From NCBI GenBank assembly GCA_947457925.1, contig CANGYA010000002.1, positions 1 through 62,335 of the forward strand: DNA of 62,335 nucleotides. Reading direction: 5' to 3'. The position numbers and the translations under genes are program-made. Under the pieces are notes generated by a model. It had not been told where the DNA came from. It searched no databases and was given only the letters and a program-made list of their open reading frames with translations. The stretch is from Cytophagales bacterium. GTDB taxonomy: Bacteria; Bacteroidota; Bacteroidia; Cytophagales; Thermoflexibacteraceae. Within the stretch, counting starts at the first letter, position 1; each line of letters begins with the position of its first letter. Positions 26,393-36,876 of this stretch are shown piece by piece.

Positions 26393-29026
26393 CTATTTCC
26401 CCACCGAAATCAAGTTCGCAAACAACCGATACGCCCCCGCAACCCCCGCAGGTAGCTGCCTAAAAAACGACAAACCTGTATAAACATACATACCTTTGCC
26501 GTATTTGGCTACTAACAAACTGCCGTCTTTGGCGGTTTCGCCTTTGTCGTTGCAACTAAAAATAGCTTCATATTGTGCGTCCCAAGAGTTCGGGAAGTAC
26601 AAGCCTCTTTCTTGTACCCAACCCTCAAAATCTGCCGAATTTATTTTGTTAGGGGTGTTCAAAACGGCGTGTTCAGGTTTCAAAATCCGCAGTGTTGCGT
26701 CTTCTTCTGTAACCCTGTCCCTCGAAATTTTGAGAGGATACGGGGCAAAATTAGTTGCCACCATTTCAGAAATTTGGTTGGCAGTGTTGTATTGCACCAG
26801 CACCGTACCGCCATTTTCTACATACCGCAAAATTTTGTCTTGGTATTTTCGCAACAATTCATTCGTATTGTAGGCACGAATACCAAAAACTATAGCATCA
26901 AAACTTTGCAAAGTCTTTTCATTCTGCAAAATATCTTCGGTAATGGTCGTAACCGTACAACCAATTTGCGACAAAGCAGCAGGAATTTCATCACCAGCTC
27001 CTTCTACATAGCCTATGTTTTTTGCCTTTGTAACTACTTGACTTACCACTACTTTGGCGGTAGCATCAGGAAACTGCGTTTGTATCGGAATATGCTCATA
27101 GTTAATTCGTTTCAGGCTTTGTTGGTAAAGTTTACCTTCTACTTCTGCCGTAGCTTTGAGTTCAAAGGTGCTATTGCCTCTTTGGTCTGCCAAATTTGAG
27201 CCTATTTCTATGCTAACCGTTTGTACTTGCCCTTTGGTTTTGAGGTCAAATTCGGGTTCTGTTACCCCAAAAATTTTCGGGTGGTTGCTTTGCAACTTCA
27301 CCTTGCCCTTTACATTGTTGCGTTGGGCTTGTATGGTCAAAATCACTTTGCTTGGTTTGCCGTCATTGAGCAGGTAGGCAGCTTGGTCAAAATTCAAGGT
27401 AACAGGTGGTGGTATTTCCAAATTGCGGTACAATTCGCCCCTTACATCATCTGTCCATTTGTAAACCACAGGTCTATACACCATAAAAGTTTGGTCGCCC
27501 AACTGCACTGTAAATTTTACACGCATTGCAGGCAAATTTTCGGGTAAACCTATTAATTCTTGGTCATTTACCGTAAACATACCTTTACTTTCGGGCTGTA
27601 CCAACCAATACGGTGCTGTATAAGGTAGATTTTCAGGAATAACTACACCTTGTTTAAATTCTTGTAACACATTGTAAGGCAAGTTATTCGCCAAATCTTT
27701 CTGTTGTTGTGCCAAAAAGTTTTGGAAATTTTGAGCAGGTCTGTAAAAAGACAAAGCTCTTGCTTCTACGTTTTGTTGCTTATTTTCAATCAATTCGTAT
27801 TCTAATTGTTTCAACAACACGTTGGTATTGCCTCTTTTAATAATATTGGCAGAAAAATACAAACTATCATTCGGCACTACAGCGTAGCTTTTCGCAACGG
27901 CTTCGCACCAAATTCCCGCACAATTCAGTATAATGTTTTGTAGTTCAGCAGCTTTTTGCGTTTTCCAATAACTATTTGGTAGTTTTTGAATTTCCGCATT
28001 GATTTCCAATAAGATAGCTAAACTTTTATCGGGATTTTCTATATCAAAATTTTCATTTGCCTTTGCTAATAACTTGGCTACTTTGCTTGCACCTGCCCAC
28101 GCCTCCACAAAAGGCAAAGCATTGATGCCATTCACAATGTTCAAAGGGCTGGTAGAAGGAAACACAGTAGGCGTTAAATCCTCCAAATATTCCATGCGTT
28201 GTCCTCTAACGGCAGGCACGCCAAAGCCCTGACTTTTGTGTTGGCTACGGCTTTCCGCAGCTATTTCACCATAATCTTTGCCCAATAACACATTAAATTT
28301 ACCTAAATCTATGGGAATCAAGCCTTTGGTGAGTTCCTCCATAGATTTTTTGGGGTCGTTAGGGGCAAATGCAGGGCGTAAAGGTTTCCAATTATTCCAA
28401 AAAATACGTTGGGGCTGCCATACTTCCACATATTTCAGTTGTTCGGGAAATACGTTTTTATCGCCAGCCACCCGAAATGCCGTTTCTGCCAAAATAGCCG
28501 AAGCCCAATGGTGTCCGTGTCCTGCGTCTGCCGTTTTTGGGAAACGAGTAATGATAATATCAGGGCGAAACTTGCGAATAGTCCAAACTACATCTGCCAA
28601 AACTTGCACACTATCCCAAATCGCAAGGGTTTCTTGTGGACTTTTCGAGAAACCAAAGTCATTTGCCCTTGTAAAAAACTGTTCTGCTCCGTCTGTTCTA
28701 CGTGCAGCCAAGAGTTCTTGTGTGCGAATAATGCCTAACTGCTCTCGCACTTCTTTGCCTATGAGGTTTTGTCCGCCGTCCCCTCTGGTAATAGACAAGT
28801 AGCCTGTACGGTAGCCTTCATTCGCAAAATAGCCCAAGAGTCTTGTGTTTTCGTCATCGGGGTGGGCTGCTACGTACAAAACTGCTCCCATGACTTGCAT
28901 TTTTTTCAATGCTAATTTGATTTCGGCAGGGTTTTGAGTGCGAGGTGGCGTGGTTTGTGCAATAGCTATTTGCGAAGCCAAAGACAAAACCAATAGACAC
29001 AAAAAAGTAAAGCAATTATTTATCAT
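26393..29026 (-). CDS. Large exported PIG-L (LmbE-type) deacetylase
   Basis: 877 aa with a signal peptide (ends IAQ, about residue 24). The N-terminal 250 residues form a PIG-L/GlcNAc-deacetylase domain: LYVAAHPDDEN (metal-binding AHPDDE), ITRGDGGQN, GVRT-like RTDGAEQFF and GHGHHWAS (second metal-binding His set). The middle region (about 300-700) is beta-rich and unrecognised. The last 230 residues (ADQRGNSTFE... AIVFGIRAYNTNELL...RYVENGGTVLVQYN) match the GATase-like domain often appended to such large deacetylases in Bacteroidota. Predicted reaction: removal of acetyl from N-acetylglucosamine-type sugar. It stands alone on the minus strand. Confidence 0.9.
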   Translation of the reverse strand: MINNCFTFLCLLVLSLASQIAIAQTTPPRTQNPAEIKLALKKMQVMGAVLYVAAHPDDENTRLLGYFANEGYRTGYLSITRGDGGQNLIGKEVREQLGIIRTQELLAARRTDGAEQFFTRANDFGFSKSPQETLAIWDSVQVLADVVWTIRKFRPDIIITRFPKTADAGHGHHWASAILAETAFRVAGDKNVFPEQLKYVEVWQPQRIFWNNWKPLRPAFAPNDPKKSMEELTKGLIPIDLGKFNVLLGKDYGEIAAESRSQHKSQGFGVPAVRGQRMEYLEDLTPTVFPSTSPLNIVNGINALPFVEAWAGASKVAKLLAKANENFDIENPDKSLAILLEINAEIQKLPNSYWKTQKAAELQNIILNCAGIWCEAVAKSYAVVPNDSLYFSANIIKRGNTNVLLKQLEYELIENKQQNVEARALSFYRPAQNFQNFLAQQQKDLANNLPYNVLQEFKQGVVIPENLPYTAPYWLVQPESKGMFTVNDQELIGLPENLPAMRVKFTVQLGDQTFMVYRPVVYKWTDDVRGELYRNLEIPPPVTLNFDQAAYLLNDGKPSKVILTIQAQRNNVKGKVKLQSNHPKIFGVTEPEFDLKTKGQVQTVSIEIGSNLADQRGNSTFELKATAEVEGKLYQQSLKRINYEHIPIQTQFPDATAKVVVSQVVTKAKNIGYVEGAGDEIPAALSQIGCTVTTITEDILQNEKTLQSFDAIVFGIRAYNTNELLRKYQDKILRYVENGGTVLVQYNTANQISEMVATNFAPYPLKISRDRVTEEDATLRILKPEHAVLNTPNKINSADFEGWVQERGLYFPNSWDAQYEAIFSCNDKGETAKDGSLLVAKYGKGMYVYTGLSFFRQLPAGVAGAYRLFANLISVGK

Positions 29027-29121
29027 ATTAGGTAATTAATGTAATATTGAATTTGTTATAGCTATGTAATAAATTTTGAAATTTAGTAGTAACAAAATTA
29101 CTAAGTCCTGCTTATAATATG

Positions 29122-29129
29122 TATGTTTG
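29122..29129 (+). promoter_or_regulatory. Possible -7 element of the TPR kinase gene
   Basis: TATGTTTG fits TAnnTTTG. It overlaps an in-frame ATG (29123), which supports the later start at 29207 for the kinase. No -33 TTG at the right distance was seen. Confidence 0.3.
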
Positions 29130-29206
29130 TCATGGCTTTTAACCTTTTTTACCACCTTTTGCAGTATTTCTTTTCATATTGTTTATCCTTGCCCTATAAT
29201 ATACAT

Positions 29207-31213
29207 ATGCTAAGGATTCTATCATTTTTTTTAGTTCTATACTTTTCAATTTATCATATTTTTGCACAAGATGGTAGAGTTACTGCTGTATTGGTACAAC
29301 AAGTACCAGATTATTTGTATCCCTCTATTGATTCTTTGCTACTTTTTTCCGAAAATTTATATAGAATTTACCCAGATTCAGCCTTATTACACACTGAAAA
29401 AGCCTTACAATTAGCTTATCAATCCAAAGACAATCTACGGGTAGCCAAATGTTTACGACAAAAAGCTGCTTGTTTAAGAGCATTAGGCAAATATGAAAAA
29501 GCCTTAAAAATTAATGCAGAGGCTTTACATATTTCTATGCAATTACAAGATAACATAGAAATAATACGCAATACCAATGACATAGGCGATATTTATGCCT
29601 TAGAAGGTAACTACAAATGGGCTACGGAGCAGTACCTCGAAGCCCTGAAAATGAGCCGTACTATTAATTATAAAAAAGGAATAGGGCGAAGTTTAAATGA
29701 TTTAGGAAGTATTAACGAGGCTATGGAACAAATAGACAAAGCCCTTAAATATTGGCAAGAGTCTATGATAGTGTGTAAAGAAATCGGTGACGTGTACGGT
29801 TTGGGTACTGCCCAAAAAAATATAGCCTTAGCTTATTTCAAACAACACCAATATAACAAGGCATTGTATTATAACCAGAAAGCCACAGCAAATTTCTTAC
29901 TTATCAACAATATTCCTCGCTATGTAGCAAGTTTAGTAAGTACAAGTGAGGTGTACCAAGCTATACATGAATACGATTCTGCATTTTTTTATGCTCAAAA
30001 GGCTTCGTATTTAGGACAATACCACAAAGACCATCACAAAGAAGCCTTAGCTGCAATTAATATGGGCGGTATTTATGCACAGCAAAATAAACAAGTGCCT
30101 GCTCTTAAGTATCTTCATTATGGTTTTAAAGTAGCCCAAAAGTATCATCATAAAAGATTGGCACAGTTGGCTGCTGAAAAGTTATATGTTTTACACAAGC
30201 ATCATCAAGAAAAAGATTCGGCTTTATTTTATCACGAATTATTGATGGTAGTCAAAGATAGTTTATTAGATATAGAAAAGGCACAACAAATCACCGCCTT
30301 GCAACTTTCTTATGATTTAGAAACCAAACATAAAGAGTTGGCACAAAAAGAACAAGTTATACACAGCCAACGCCTCATGACATTGGGTTTAGTGGTTTTG
30401 TCTGCTCTATTAGCCTTACTTGCATTTAGTTTTTACTTTCAACAAAGAAAACTCAATAAGCAAAATACTATTTTGGAAGTGCAAAACAGAAAAATTGGCT
30501 TGCAAGCCGAACAGATGACGCAACTTAATAACCTAAAAGACAAACTTTTCTCGATTATTTCACATGATTTACGTTCTCCACTACAAAATTTACAAGGAAC
30601 ACTCGAGTTATTAAATACAGAAAATGCGTTGAAACATGAAGAAATATTACAAATTACTACTTCTATTCAACAACAAACTGAAAATGTATCTGTGGTGATG
30701 GAAAATCTTTTGCAGTGGTCATTAGCCCAAATGAAAGGACAAAAACTACAAATTACTCAAATTAATTTATTAATAGCTACACAAGAAGCTATTAATTTAC
30801 TACAAAATATTGCTAAGAATAAAAATATTACTATTTCTTCTTTTATAGATTCTGCATTAGATATATGGACAGATGAAAATCATTTAAAGTTTATAGTCCG
30901 TAACCTATTGGCAAATGCCATAAAGTTTACACCTATGGGCGGGCATATTTCCTTGCACAGCAAAGTTACAGGCGAAATGGTCGTTGTAAGTGTAGAAGAC
31001 ACAGGCGTAGGTATGACTCCAGAGCAATGCCAAAGTTTGTTCAATGTCAATACACATTTCTCTACCACAGGTACACAGGCAGAAAAAGGAACAGGTTTGG
31101 GGCTGCTATTAGTAAAAGACTTTGTTGAGCTTAATGGAGGCGAAGTTTTTGTAAAAAGTGAAGTAGGCAAAGGCACTACCTTTTCTTTCACAATAAAAAG
31201 GGCTGTTAAATAG
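29207..31213 (+). CDS. TPR-sensor histidine kinase
   Basis: 668 aa from ATG at 29207 (an earlier ATG at 29123 adds 28 residues ahead of an obvious signal peptide MLRILSFFLVLYFSIYHIFAQ). After the signal come tandem TPRs (about residues 25-370; typical YEKALKINAEAL, ALYYNQKATANF), a membrane helix (about 390-410), a coiled coil, HisKA with FSIISHDLRSPLQNL (His453), and HATPase with NLLANAIKF, DTGVGM and GTGLGLLLVKDF. The periplasmic TPR sensor and single membrane helix are typical of Bacteroidota. No response regulator is adjacent. It is a paralogue of 50693-52858. Confidence 0.92.
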   Translation: MLRILSFFLVLYFSIYHIFAQDGRVTAVLVQQVPDYLYPSIDSLLLFSENLYRIYPDSALLHTEKALQLAYQSKDNLRVAKCLRQKAACLRALGKYEKALKINAEALHISMQLQDNIEIIRNTNDIGDIYALEGNYKWATEQYLEALKMSRTINYKKGIGRSLNDLGSINEAMEQIDKALKYWQESMIVCKEIGDVYGLGTAQKNIALAYFKQHQYNKALYYNQKATANFLLINNIPRYVASLVSTSEVYQAIHEYDSAFFYAQKASYLGQYHKDHHKEALAAINMGGIYAQQNKQVPALKYLHYGFKVAQKYHHKRLAQLAAEKLYVLHKHHQEKDSALFYHELLMVVKDSLLDIEKAQQITALQLSYDLETKHKELAQKEQVIHSQRLMTLGLVVLSALLALLAFSFYFQQRKLNKQNTILEVQNRKIGLQAEQMTQLNNLKDKLFSIISHDLRSPLQNLQGTLELLNTENALKHEEILQITTSIQQQTENVSVVMENLLQWSLAQMKGQKLQITQINLLIATQEAINLLQNIAKNKNITISSFIDSALDIWTDENHLKFIVRNLLANAIKFTPMGGHISLHSKVTGEMVVVSVEDTGVGMTPEQCQSLFNVNTHFSTTGTQAEKGTGLGLLLVKDFVELNGGEVFVKSEVGKGTTFSFTIKRAVK

Positions 31214-31310
31214 TTGTGTTAATAGTTGTAAAATTAGTAGCTATTTTATTTATTTGTTAAAAGTATCTACTTGAATAGTTGTATAGCTATTTGTTTCCGT
31301 TTTTGAGAAA

Positions 31311-34300
31311 ATGAAACACTTTTTCTTCCTTATTTTTGCTTATTTTTGCTACTACTCCTTACATGGGCAGGTTCATCAGTTACCTCCCTCACAACCTCTA
31401 TCTCAATACGTCCTGAACAAATGGAACAAAGACACAGGTTTACCAACCAATAATCTGAATGGCTTAATTCAATCTTCTGATGGTTATATTTGGGCAACTA
31501 GTTATAGTGGCATTATTCGATTTGACGGTACTCGGTTTACATTATTTGACAAAGACAATTTGCCTTTACTTAATACGAATCCAACAGAATTATTATTTGA
31601 GAGAAAAGATAAATCTCTACTGATTTCCACAGAAACAAGTGGTATTTTACAATATGCTCGTAATACATTCAGTAGTTTTTTAGAGCATGACCAATTAGGC
31701 TCATTGGTCAATACAATGGTAGAATCTCAAGACGGTGGGCTGTGGTTAGGCACACAAAAAAGTGGCGTTTTCTACTACAAAGATGGCATATTAGAAAAAC
31801 CATTAGAGAAAATAAAAGAACTTAATCATTTGAATATCAAGGCATTATGTATTGATAATAAAAATAAGTTATGGATAGGTACAGATGCAGGTTTATTTGT
31901 ATGGCATAATAACAATATCACCACTTACAACAAAAAAAATGGATTGTGGAGTGATAATATCAATGTATTAGAAGTACAAGAAAATAAAGTTTGGATAGGC
32001 ACAACACAAGGTTTACATTTTGTTGAAAATCAGGTAATTAACAGTATCCAACAAACAGCTACTTTCCCTGTTCGCCATATTATTTACAACCCTATCTCCC
32101 GATTATTTTGGGTAGCTACCCAGAAGGGTTTGTTTCGTATCCAAGACAAACTAAACAAAGCCGAGTTATTTGATGACAAGAATGGCTTACCCATAGCCGA
32201 TATCCGCAATTTGTGGATAGACCATGAGGGCAGCTTATGGGGAGTATTGTATCGGCAAGGACTAATTAGATTTAAAGGGAGTAATTTTGAAAACTATACC
32301 GAAAAAGACGGCATTCCTGCGGGTACTGCCAATACTATCTGCGAAATCTCACCAAATACCTACTTAATTGGTACAGACGTTGGCAAAATATTCAAACTTT
32401 CAGAAGGTAAATTACAAGAGTTTTTTCTAAAAACTCCCTTGATAACGGATAAAAGAATTAAAAGAATTTACAAAGATAAAAAACAAAATATTTGGATTTG
32501 TAGCTATAATGGTTTGATAAAAATCAATTTATCGGGACAGGAAACTGTATTTGGTGCTGCACAAGGACTGAAAGCTTCGCAAGTACGCACCGTTTTAGAA
32601 ACATCAGACGGTACAATTTGGGTGGGAACACGCGAGGCTGGTGTTTTTAAAATGCCTGTTAATCAAGAATTTACGCATTTGACAAACCCTGAATTGACGT
32701 CTAATTTTATCATGTGTCTTAATGAAGATGCTATGGGCAATGTTTGGGTAGGGACAAATGATGCAGGCATTTTTGTTGTGAATAAAGAAGGACAAATTAT
32801 AAGGAAATATGATATAACAAATGGCTTAGCTACCAATTTAGTATTTAATATTACATTTGATACTAAAAACAATGTTTGGATAGGCACTAATGCGGGCATT
32901 GCTATTTTAGATAATCAAAGTCAAAAAATACGTTTAATTACGGCTAAAAATAGTGGCTTACCCGATGAAGGTATTTTTGATATAGCCTTAGACGACAGCC
33001 GTAGGCTTTGGTGTACTTCTAATAAAGGTTTGATTACTGTTCCCCTGAATGACATAGAAAAACTAATTGCCTCTAATTTTCAACAACAAATTCATTATGT
33101 TTTGTATGACAAACAAGACGGTATGAGTAGCTCTGAATGTACGGGGGCTTGTGAAATCTTACAAGATACGCAAGGCAGACTTTTTGTTCCTACGCTGGGC
33201 GGTATTTCGGTGCTTAATGCCAAAAATATTGCCAAAAACAACACCCCGCCACCCATTCAAGTAGAAAATATTTTGGCAAACGACACCAGTTATGTAGTCG
33301 ACGAAGTCTTGGTTTTGCCCGCAGGTACTCAACGCATCATTATTAACTACACAGGATTAAGTTTGATAGCCCCACAGAAAAACAAGTACAAATACCAGTT
33401 AAAAAATCTTGATAACCAATGGGTTGAAGACAACATAGGTGAGTGTAAAGCTGTTTATACCAACTTGTCGCCAAATACTTATACTTTCAGGGTGATTGGC
33501 TCAAATAATGATGGAGTTTGGAATGAAAAAGGTAAATCTATAAAAATTACTATCCTACCTTATTTCTACCAAACTTGGTGGTTTAGGGGCTTAATGGTCT
33601 TATTAGTGCTTGCCTTTATCACTTTTATTTACTATTATCAACTCAATAGAGTTAGGCGTAGAAATGAAGAATTGGAGAGAGAGGTTGCTTTACGCACACA
33701 AGAAATTACAGAACAAAACGTAGAGATTATTAGTAAAAGTGAAGAACTTTTGCAACGCCAGCACGAGATTTTGGCACAACAAGACACGATTGAAGAAAAG
33801 AACACAAAATTAGAGCAGTTACTTGGAAGTGTTACATCAAGTATTCAATATGCCAAACGTATCCAAGAGGCAATGTTGCCCACTGAAGAACAAATACAAG
33901 AAATTTTCCCCAATACTTTTATTCTGTATCTACCAAGGGATATTGTAAGTGGCGATTTTTATTGGTTTCAACAACTACAAACACAAAGCCAAGACGGAGA
34001 AGTGATATTACAAAATAAGTACATGATAGCCGTAGCCGATTGTACGGGGCATGGTGTACCGGGGGCTTTTATGTCTATGGCAGGACAAGTATTTTTGAAC
34101 CAAATTGTAAGTATTCAGGGTATTCACAAACCTCACTTGGTGCTTTCAGAGCTACATAAAGACATAAGATATGCACTCAAACAAGAGTTTGGCGAAAATC
34201 GGGACGGTATGGACATAGCTTTATGTAAAGTGAACTATGACACAGCCACCTTGTATTTTGCAGGGGCTAAGAGTTCATTATTATGCGTACAACCTAATGA

Positions 34301-34637
34301 AGAAGGTGTAGCTACGTTACGCCACATAGAGGGAGATAAAATGCCTATTGGGGGTGCTTGGGGCAAAGACAATGATACCAGAGAGTTTACCCTTAAAACC
34401 ATACCTATCCCACAAAAAGACGTTACTACATTGTATATGTTCTCTGATGGTTATCACGACCAATTTGGTAGCCAAGAAAACAAGAGGTTTAGCTCAAGAC
34501 GTTTGCGAGAACTATTGTTAAGTATTCATACAATGGGAGCTGTAGCCCAAAAAGAATATCTCAAAGCCACCTTTGAGAATTGGAAGGGTACAAAAACACA
34601 AATAGATGATGTGTTGGTAATGAGTGTGCGTATCTAA
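31311..34637 (+). CDS. Two-component-propeller (Reg_prop) sensor fused to SpoIIE/PP2C phosphatase
   Basis: 1108 aa. A signal peptide (ends HGQ) is followed by a beta-propeller built of Reg_prop repeats (about 30-640; repeated GxxSDGxIWATSYSGIIRFDG, DGGLWLGTQKSG, NKLWIGTDAGLF), a YYY domain (about 660-745; PAGTQRIIINYTGLSLIAPQKNKYKYQL), a membrane helix near 755, a coiled coil, and a SpoIIE-type phosphatase (about 860-1108; LPRDIVSGDFYWF, VADCTGHGVPGAFMSM, MFSDGYHDQFG) with the metal-binding Asp residues. The propeller senses an outside ligand, and the phosphatase probably removes phosphate from a STAS protein. A candidate target is the STAS protein at 25677. Gene follows the TPR kinase by about 100 bp. 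Confidence 0.92.
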   Translation: MKHFFFLIFAYFCYYSLHGQVHQLPPSQPLSQYVLNKWNKDTGLPTNNLNGLIQSSDGYIWATSYSGIIRFDGTRFTLFDKDNLPLLNTNPTELLFERKDKSLLISTETSGILQYARNTFSSFLEHDQLGSLVNTMVESQDGGLWLGTQKSGVFYYKDGILEKPLEKIKELNHLNIKALCIDNKNKLWIGTDAGLFVWHNNNITTYNKKNGLWSDNINVLEVQENKVWIGTTQGLHFVENQVINSIQQTATFPVRHIIYNPISRLFWVATQKGLFRIQDKLNKAELFDDKNGLPIADIRNLWIDHEGSLWGVLYRQGLIRFKGSNFENYTEKDGIPAGTANTICEISPNTYLIGTDVGKIFKLSEGKLQEFFLKTPLITDKRIKRIYKDKKQNIWICSYNGLIKINLSGQETVFGAAQGLKASQVRTVLETSDGTIWVGTREAGVFKMPVNQEFTHLTNPELTSNFIMCLNEDAMGNVWVGTNDAGIFVVNKEGQIIRKYDITNGLATNLVFNITFDTKNNVWIGTNAGIAILDNQSQKIRLITAKNSGLPDEGIFDIALDDSRRLWCTSNKGLITVPLNDIEKLIASNFQQQIHYVLYDKQDGMSSSECTGACEILQDTQGRLFVPTLGGISVLNAKNIAKNNTPPPIQVENILANDTSYVVDEVLVLPAGTQRIIINYTGLSLIAPQKNKYKYQLKNLDNQWVEDNIGECKAVYTNLSPNTYTFRVIGSNNDGVWNEKGKSIKITILPYFYQTWWFRGLMVLLVLAFITFIYYYQLNRVRRRNEELEREVALRTQEITEQNVEIISKSEELLQRQHEILAQQDTIEEKNTKLEQLLGSVTSSIQYAKRIQEAMLPTEEQIQEIFPNTFILYLPRDIVSGDFYWFQQLQTQSQDGEVILQNKYMIAVADCTGHGVPGAFMSMAGQVFLNQIVSIQGIHKPHLVLSELHKDIRYALKQEFGENRDGMDIALCKVNYDTATLYFAGAKSSLLCVQPNEEGVATLRHIEGDKMPIGGAWGKDNDTREFTLKTIPIPQKDVTTLYMFSDGYHDQFGSQENKRFSSRRLRELLLSIHTMGAVAQKEYLKATFENWKGTKTQIDDVLVMSVRI

Positions 34638-34676
34638 ATAATTTTTCCATTGTTTTTTTAAGACGCAAATAATAGA

Positions 34677-34684
34677 TAGTTTTG
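34677..34684 (+). promoter_or_regulatory. Possible -7 element before the methyltransferase gene
   Basis: TAGTTTTG fits TAnnTTTG and lies 16 bp before the ATG at 34701. The nearest TTG (34650-34652) is 24 nt upstream, a bit long. Confidence 0.3.
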
Positions 34685-34700
34685 CGTAAAATTGAAAGAA

Positions 34701-35465
34701 ATGGACAAAAATTACTACAAAGACTATTATCACTTAGAAAGACATAATTGGTGGTTTACTGTAAGAAGTAAGATTTTAGCCGAAAGAATCAAAGCCTCTT
34801 GCCAATCCCCCAAAGACCTTCACATCTTAAATGTAGGGGTGGCTACGGGTGCTACTTCCGAAATGTTAGGGCAATTTGGCGAGGTAATGTCTGTCGAGTA
34901 TGATAGAGAATGTTATGAATTTACTAAATCCATTCTCTCTACACCTATTATCAACGGTTCTATCTTAGAACTCCCTTTTGCAAACAACTCTTATGATTTG
35001 GTCTGTGCTTTTGATGTCATTGAGCATGTAAAAGATGACGCAAAGGCTGTAGCAGAAATGGTGAGAGTATGCAAACCCAACGGCTGGATAGTAGTAACCG
35101 TACCAACTTTTATGAGTCTGTGGGGACAACATGATGTAATTAATCACCATTACAAACGATACGTAATGCCAGAATTAGTGCAATTATTCAATACCCATCA
35201 TGGAAAAATTTTATATCAATCTTACTTTAATTCCTTGCTTTTTCCACCTATTTATGCTTTTCGGAATCTAATGCGTGTATTGCCCAAAAATCTTTTTCGC
35301 AAGAAAGATGGTGTCGGTTCAGACCATGATATTATTCATCAGGATAGTTTTGTGAATCAAGTTTTAGAAACCGTTTTCAGTATTGAAAAAAAATTACTTC
35401 ACCACAATATCACTTTCCCTGTTGGCGTTTCGGCAGTAATTGTGTGGCAGAAAAACATACTTTAA
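34701..35465 (+). CDS. Class I SAM-dependent methyltransferase
   Basis: 254 aa from ATG at 34701 (a TTG three codons earlier is unlikely). The Rossmann SAM-binding motif is modified: LHILNVGVATGATSEMLG in place of DVGCG, followed by MSVEYDRECYEF (acidic residue for the ribose), then LPFANNSYDLVCAFDVIEHVKDD and LVRVCKPNGWIVVTVP-like strand. This is the Methyltransf_11 type found in glycan and lipid pathways. The final residues lie 4 bp before the next gene, a polymerase-like membrane protein. Substrate unknown; context suggests a sugar or lipid intermediate of surface polysaccharide. Confidence 0.85.
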   Translation: MDKNYYKDYYHLERHNWWFTVRSKILAERIKASCQSPKDLHILNVGVATGATSEMLGQFGEVMSVEYDRECYEFTKSILSTPIINGSILELPFANNSYDLVCAFDVIEHVKDDAKAVAEMVRVCKPNGWIVVTVPTFMSLWGQHDVINHHYKRYVMPELVQLFNTHHGKILYQSYFNSLLFPPIYAFRNLMRVLPKNLFRKKDGVGSDHDIIHQDSFVNQVLETVFSIEKKLLHHNITFPVGVSAVIVWQKNIL

Positions 35466-35469
35466 TCCT

Positions 35470-36876
35470 ATGTTATTATTTCTTCTGTATATTCCGTATC
35501 TTTTCACACTAACCATTTCTCCAACCTCTCCCAAAGAATTGTTTTGGACTTGTTGGTTTGGTCATTTTGTTATTTACGCCTTGTCTTTTTCAGGAATATT
35601 AACCCCATTGCCAAAAGATAGACCTTTTTTCCAACAGTTTTTTCGCCCTTTTATCTATACACAGCTACTCTATACACTCATTACAGGGGTGTCTTCCATT
35701 TTTTATTTTGCAGATAGTTTAGGCTACTTTTTTTTAACAAAAGTTACTATTGAAGTAAATTCAAGTGAAATAGCACTCATAGCCACCATAGAGCAATACC
35801 AATTACTGGCACATACAACTTTAGCACATGGCTTGTTATTAACGATTAACGCCTATCCTAAAAACAAGAAGGATTTTTATTATAATAACAATATTTTAGA
35901 CAAAGGTTTTTACAAAACAATATTAATAATCATTATACTATATTTTTCCTTTGCTGTTACTGGTCTTTTTTCTGGTATTGCTAACAAGCTCATTTTAGTT
36001 GTTGGCAATTTATTTCTTTTATCTTTTGCCAACAGTTTAGAAACTGGGAAAAAAAGTATCGTAAGTGGGATTGTGTTCTTGGGATTTCTTGGTATAGCTG
36101 CCACTTCTGGCATGAAAGAAGGGCTTGCAATGATTGGCATCTTTTTTACACTTTATTTTTTCCCTAAAAGACCTATTATTACTACCTTCTTAGCATTGGT
36201 GGGCGGATATTACTTTTTTGATTTTTACGTTCCATTGACTATTTATATAAGAAAATATGCTTGGTATGGCGGAAGTTCTACTTTTGAGGTTGTTGCTATG
36301 TATTGGGCAGAATATACTAAGGATTTAGTAATAGATAAAGAAAAACTTCAATGGGCATTCCTAACAGATAGGCTTAATTTGTTAAGTACAAGTACCAAAT
36401 ATTTCGAGTATATTCCTACGATAAGAGATTTTTTTGGCTGGGAACTAATAGATAGTATGCTAATGTCTATCATTCCTGCTGGTCTAAGATGGGATAACAT
36501 GACAATAGACGGAACAGCAATAGCAAGAGCTATAGAATGTGGAGCTGTAGAAAAGTTTATTGCAGATGGCGGAACTTCTGTTAAACCTACTTTTTTTGAA
36601 GATTCTTATGTCTTGGCTGGTACTCCTACAGTAATTATTTGCCACTTTATATGGGGCTATTTGGCGAACTTGATGGGTGTATGGACTGAAAAATTATTTG
36701 GAGGATACGATATCGGGTGTATTGTAATTTATTTAGGAGCTTGCAATCATTTTAATATTGTGGCATCTTTTGAAAATGCTTTTAGCTCTACTGTATATTC
36801 TATTGTTCTAATTCTTATATTATTTTATATATTTAAGTATCTCAAAATTATAGAGAAAAACCCCCAACTATCTTGA
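35470..36876 (+). CDS. Polytopic membrane protein, O-antigen-polymerase-like
   Basis: 468 aa. About ten to twelve hydrophobic segments run through the protein, with a larger loop at about residues 250-390 (YIRKYAWYGGSSTFEVVAMYWAEYTKDL...). The layout and the position between a methyltransferase and a glycosyltransferase suggest a Wzy/O-antigen ligase-type polymerase, but no signature residues are convincing by eye. ATG at 35470 is chosen (an upstream in-frame ATG at 35440 lies inside the methyltransferase gene). Its stop overlaps the start of the next gene (TTGA). Confidence 0.7.
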   Translation: MLLFLLYIPYLFTLTISPTSPKELFWTCWFGHFVIYALSFSGILTPLPKDRPFFQQFFRPFIYTQLLYTLITGVSSIFYFADSLGYFFLTKVTIEVNSSEIALIATIEQYQLLAHTTLAHGLLLTINAYPKNKKDFYYNNNILDKGFYKTILIIIILYFSFAVTGLFSGIANKLILVVGNLFLLSFANSLETGKKSIVSGIVFLGFLGIAATSGMKEGLAMIGIFFTLYFFPKRPIITTFLALVGGYYFFDFYVPLTIYIRKYAWYGGSSTFEVVAMYWAEYTKDLVIDKEKLQWAFLTDRLNLLSTSTKYFEYIPTIRDFFGWELIDSMLMSIIPAGLRWDNMTIDGTAIARAIECGAVEKFIADGGTSVKPTFFEDSYVLAGTPTVIICHFIWGYLANLMGVWTEKLFGGYDIGCIVIYLGACNHFNIVASFENAFSSTVYSIVLILILFYIFKYLKIIEKNPQLS

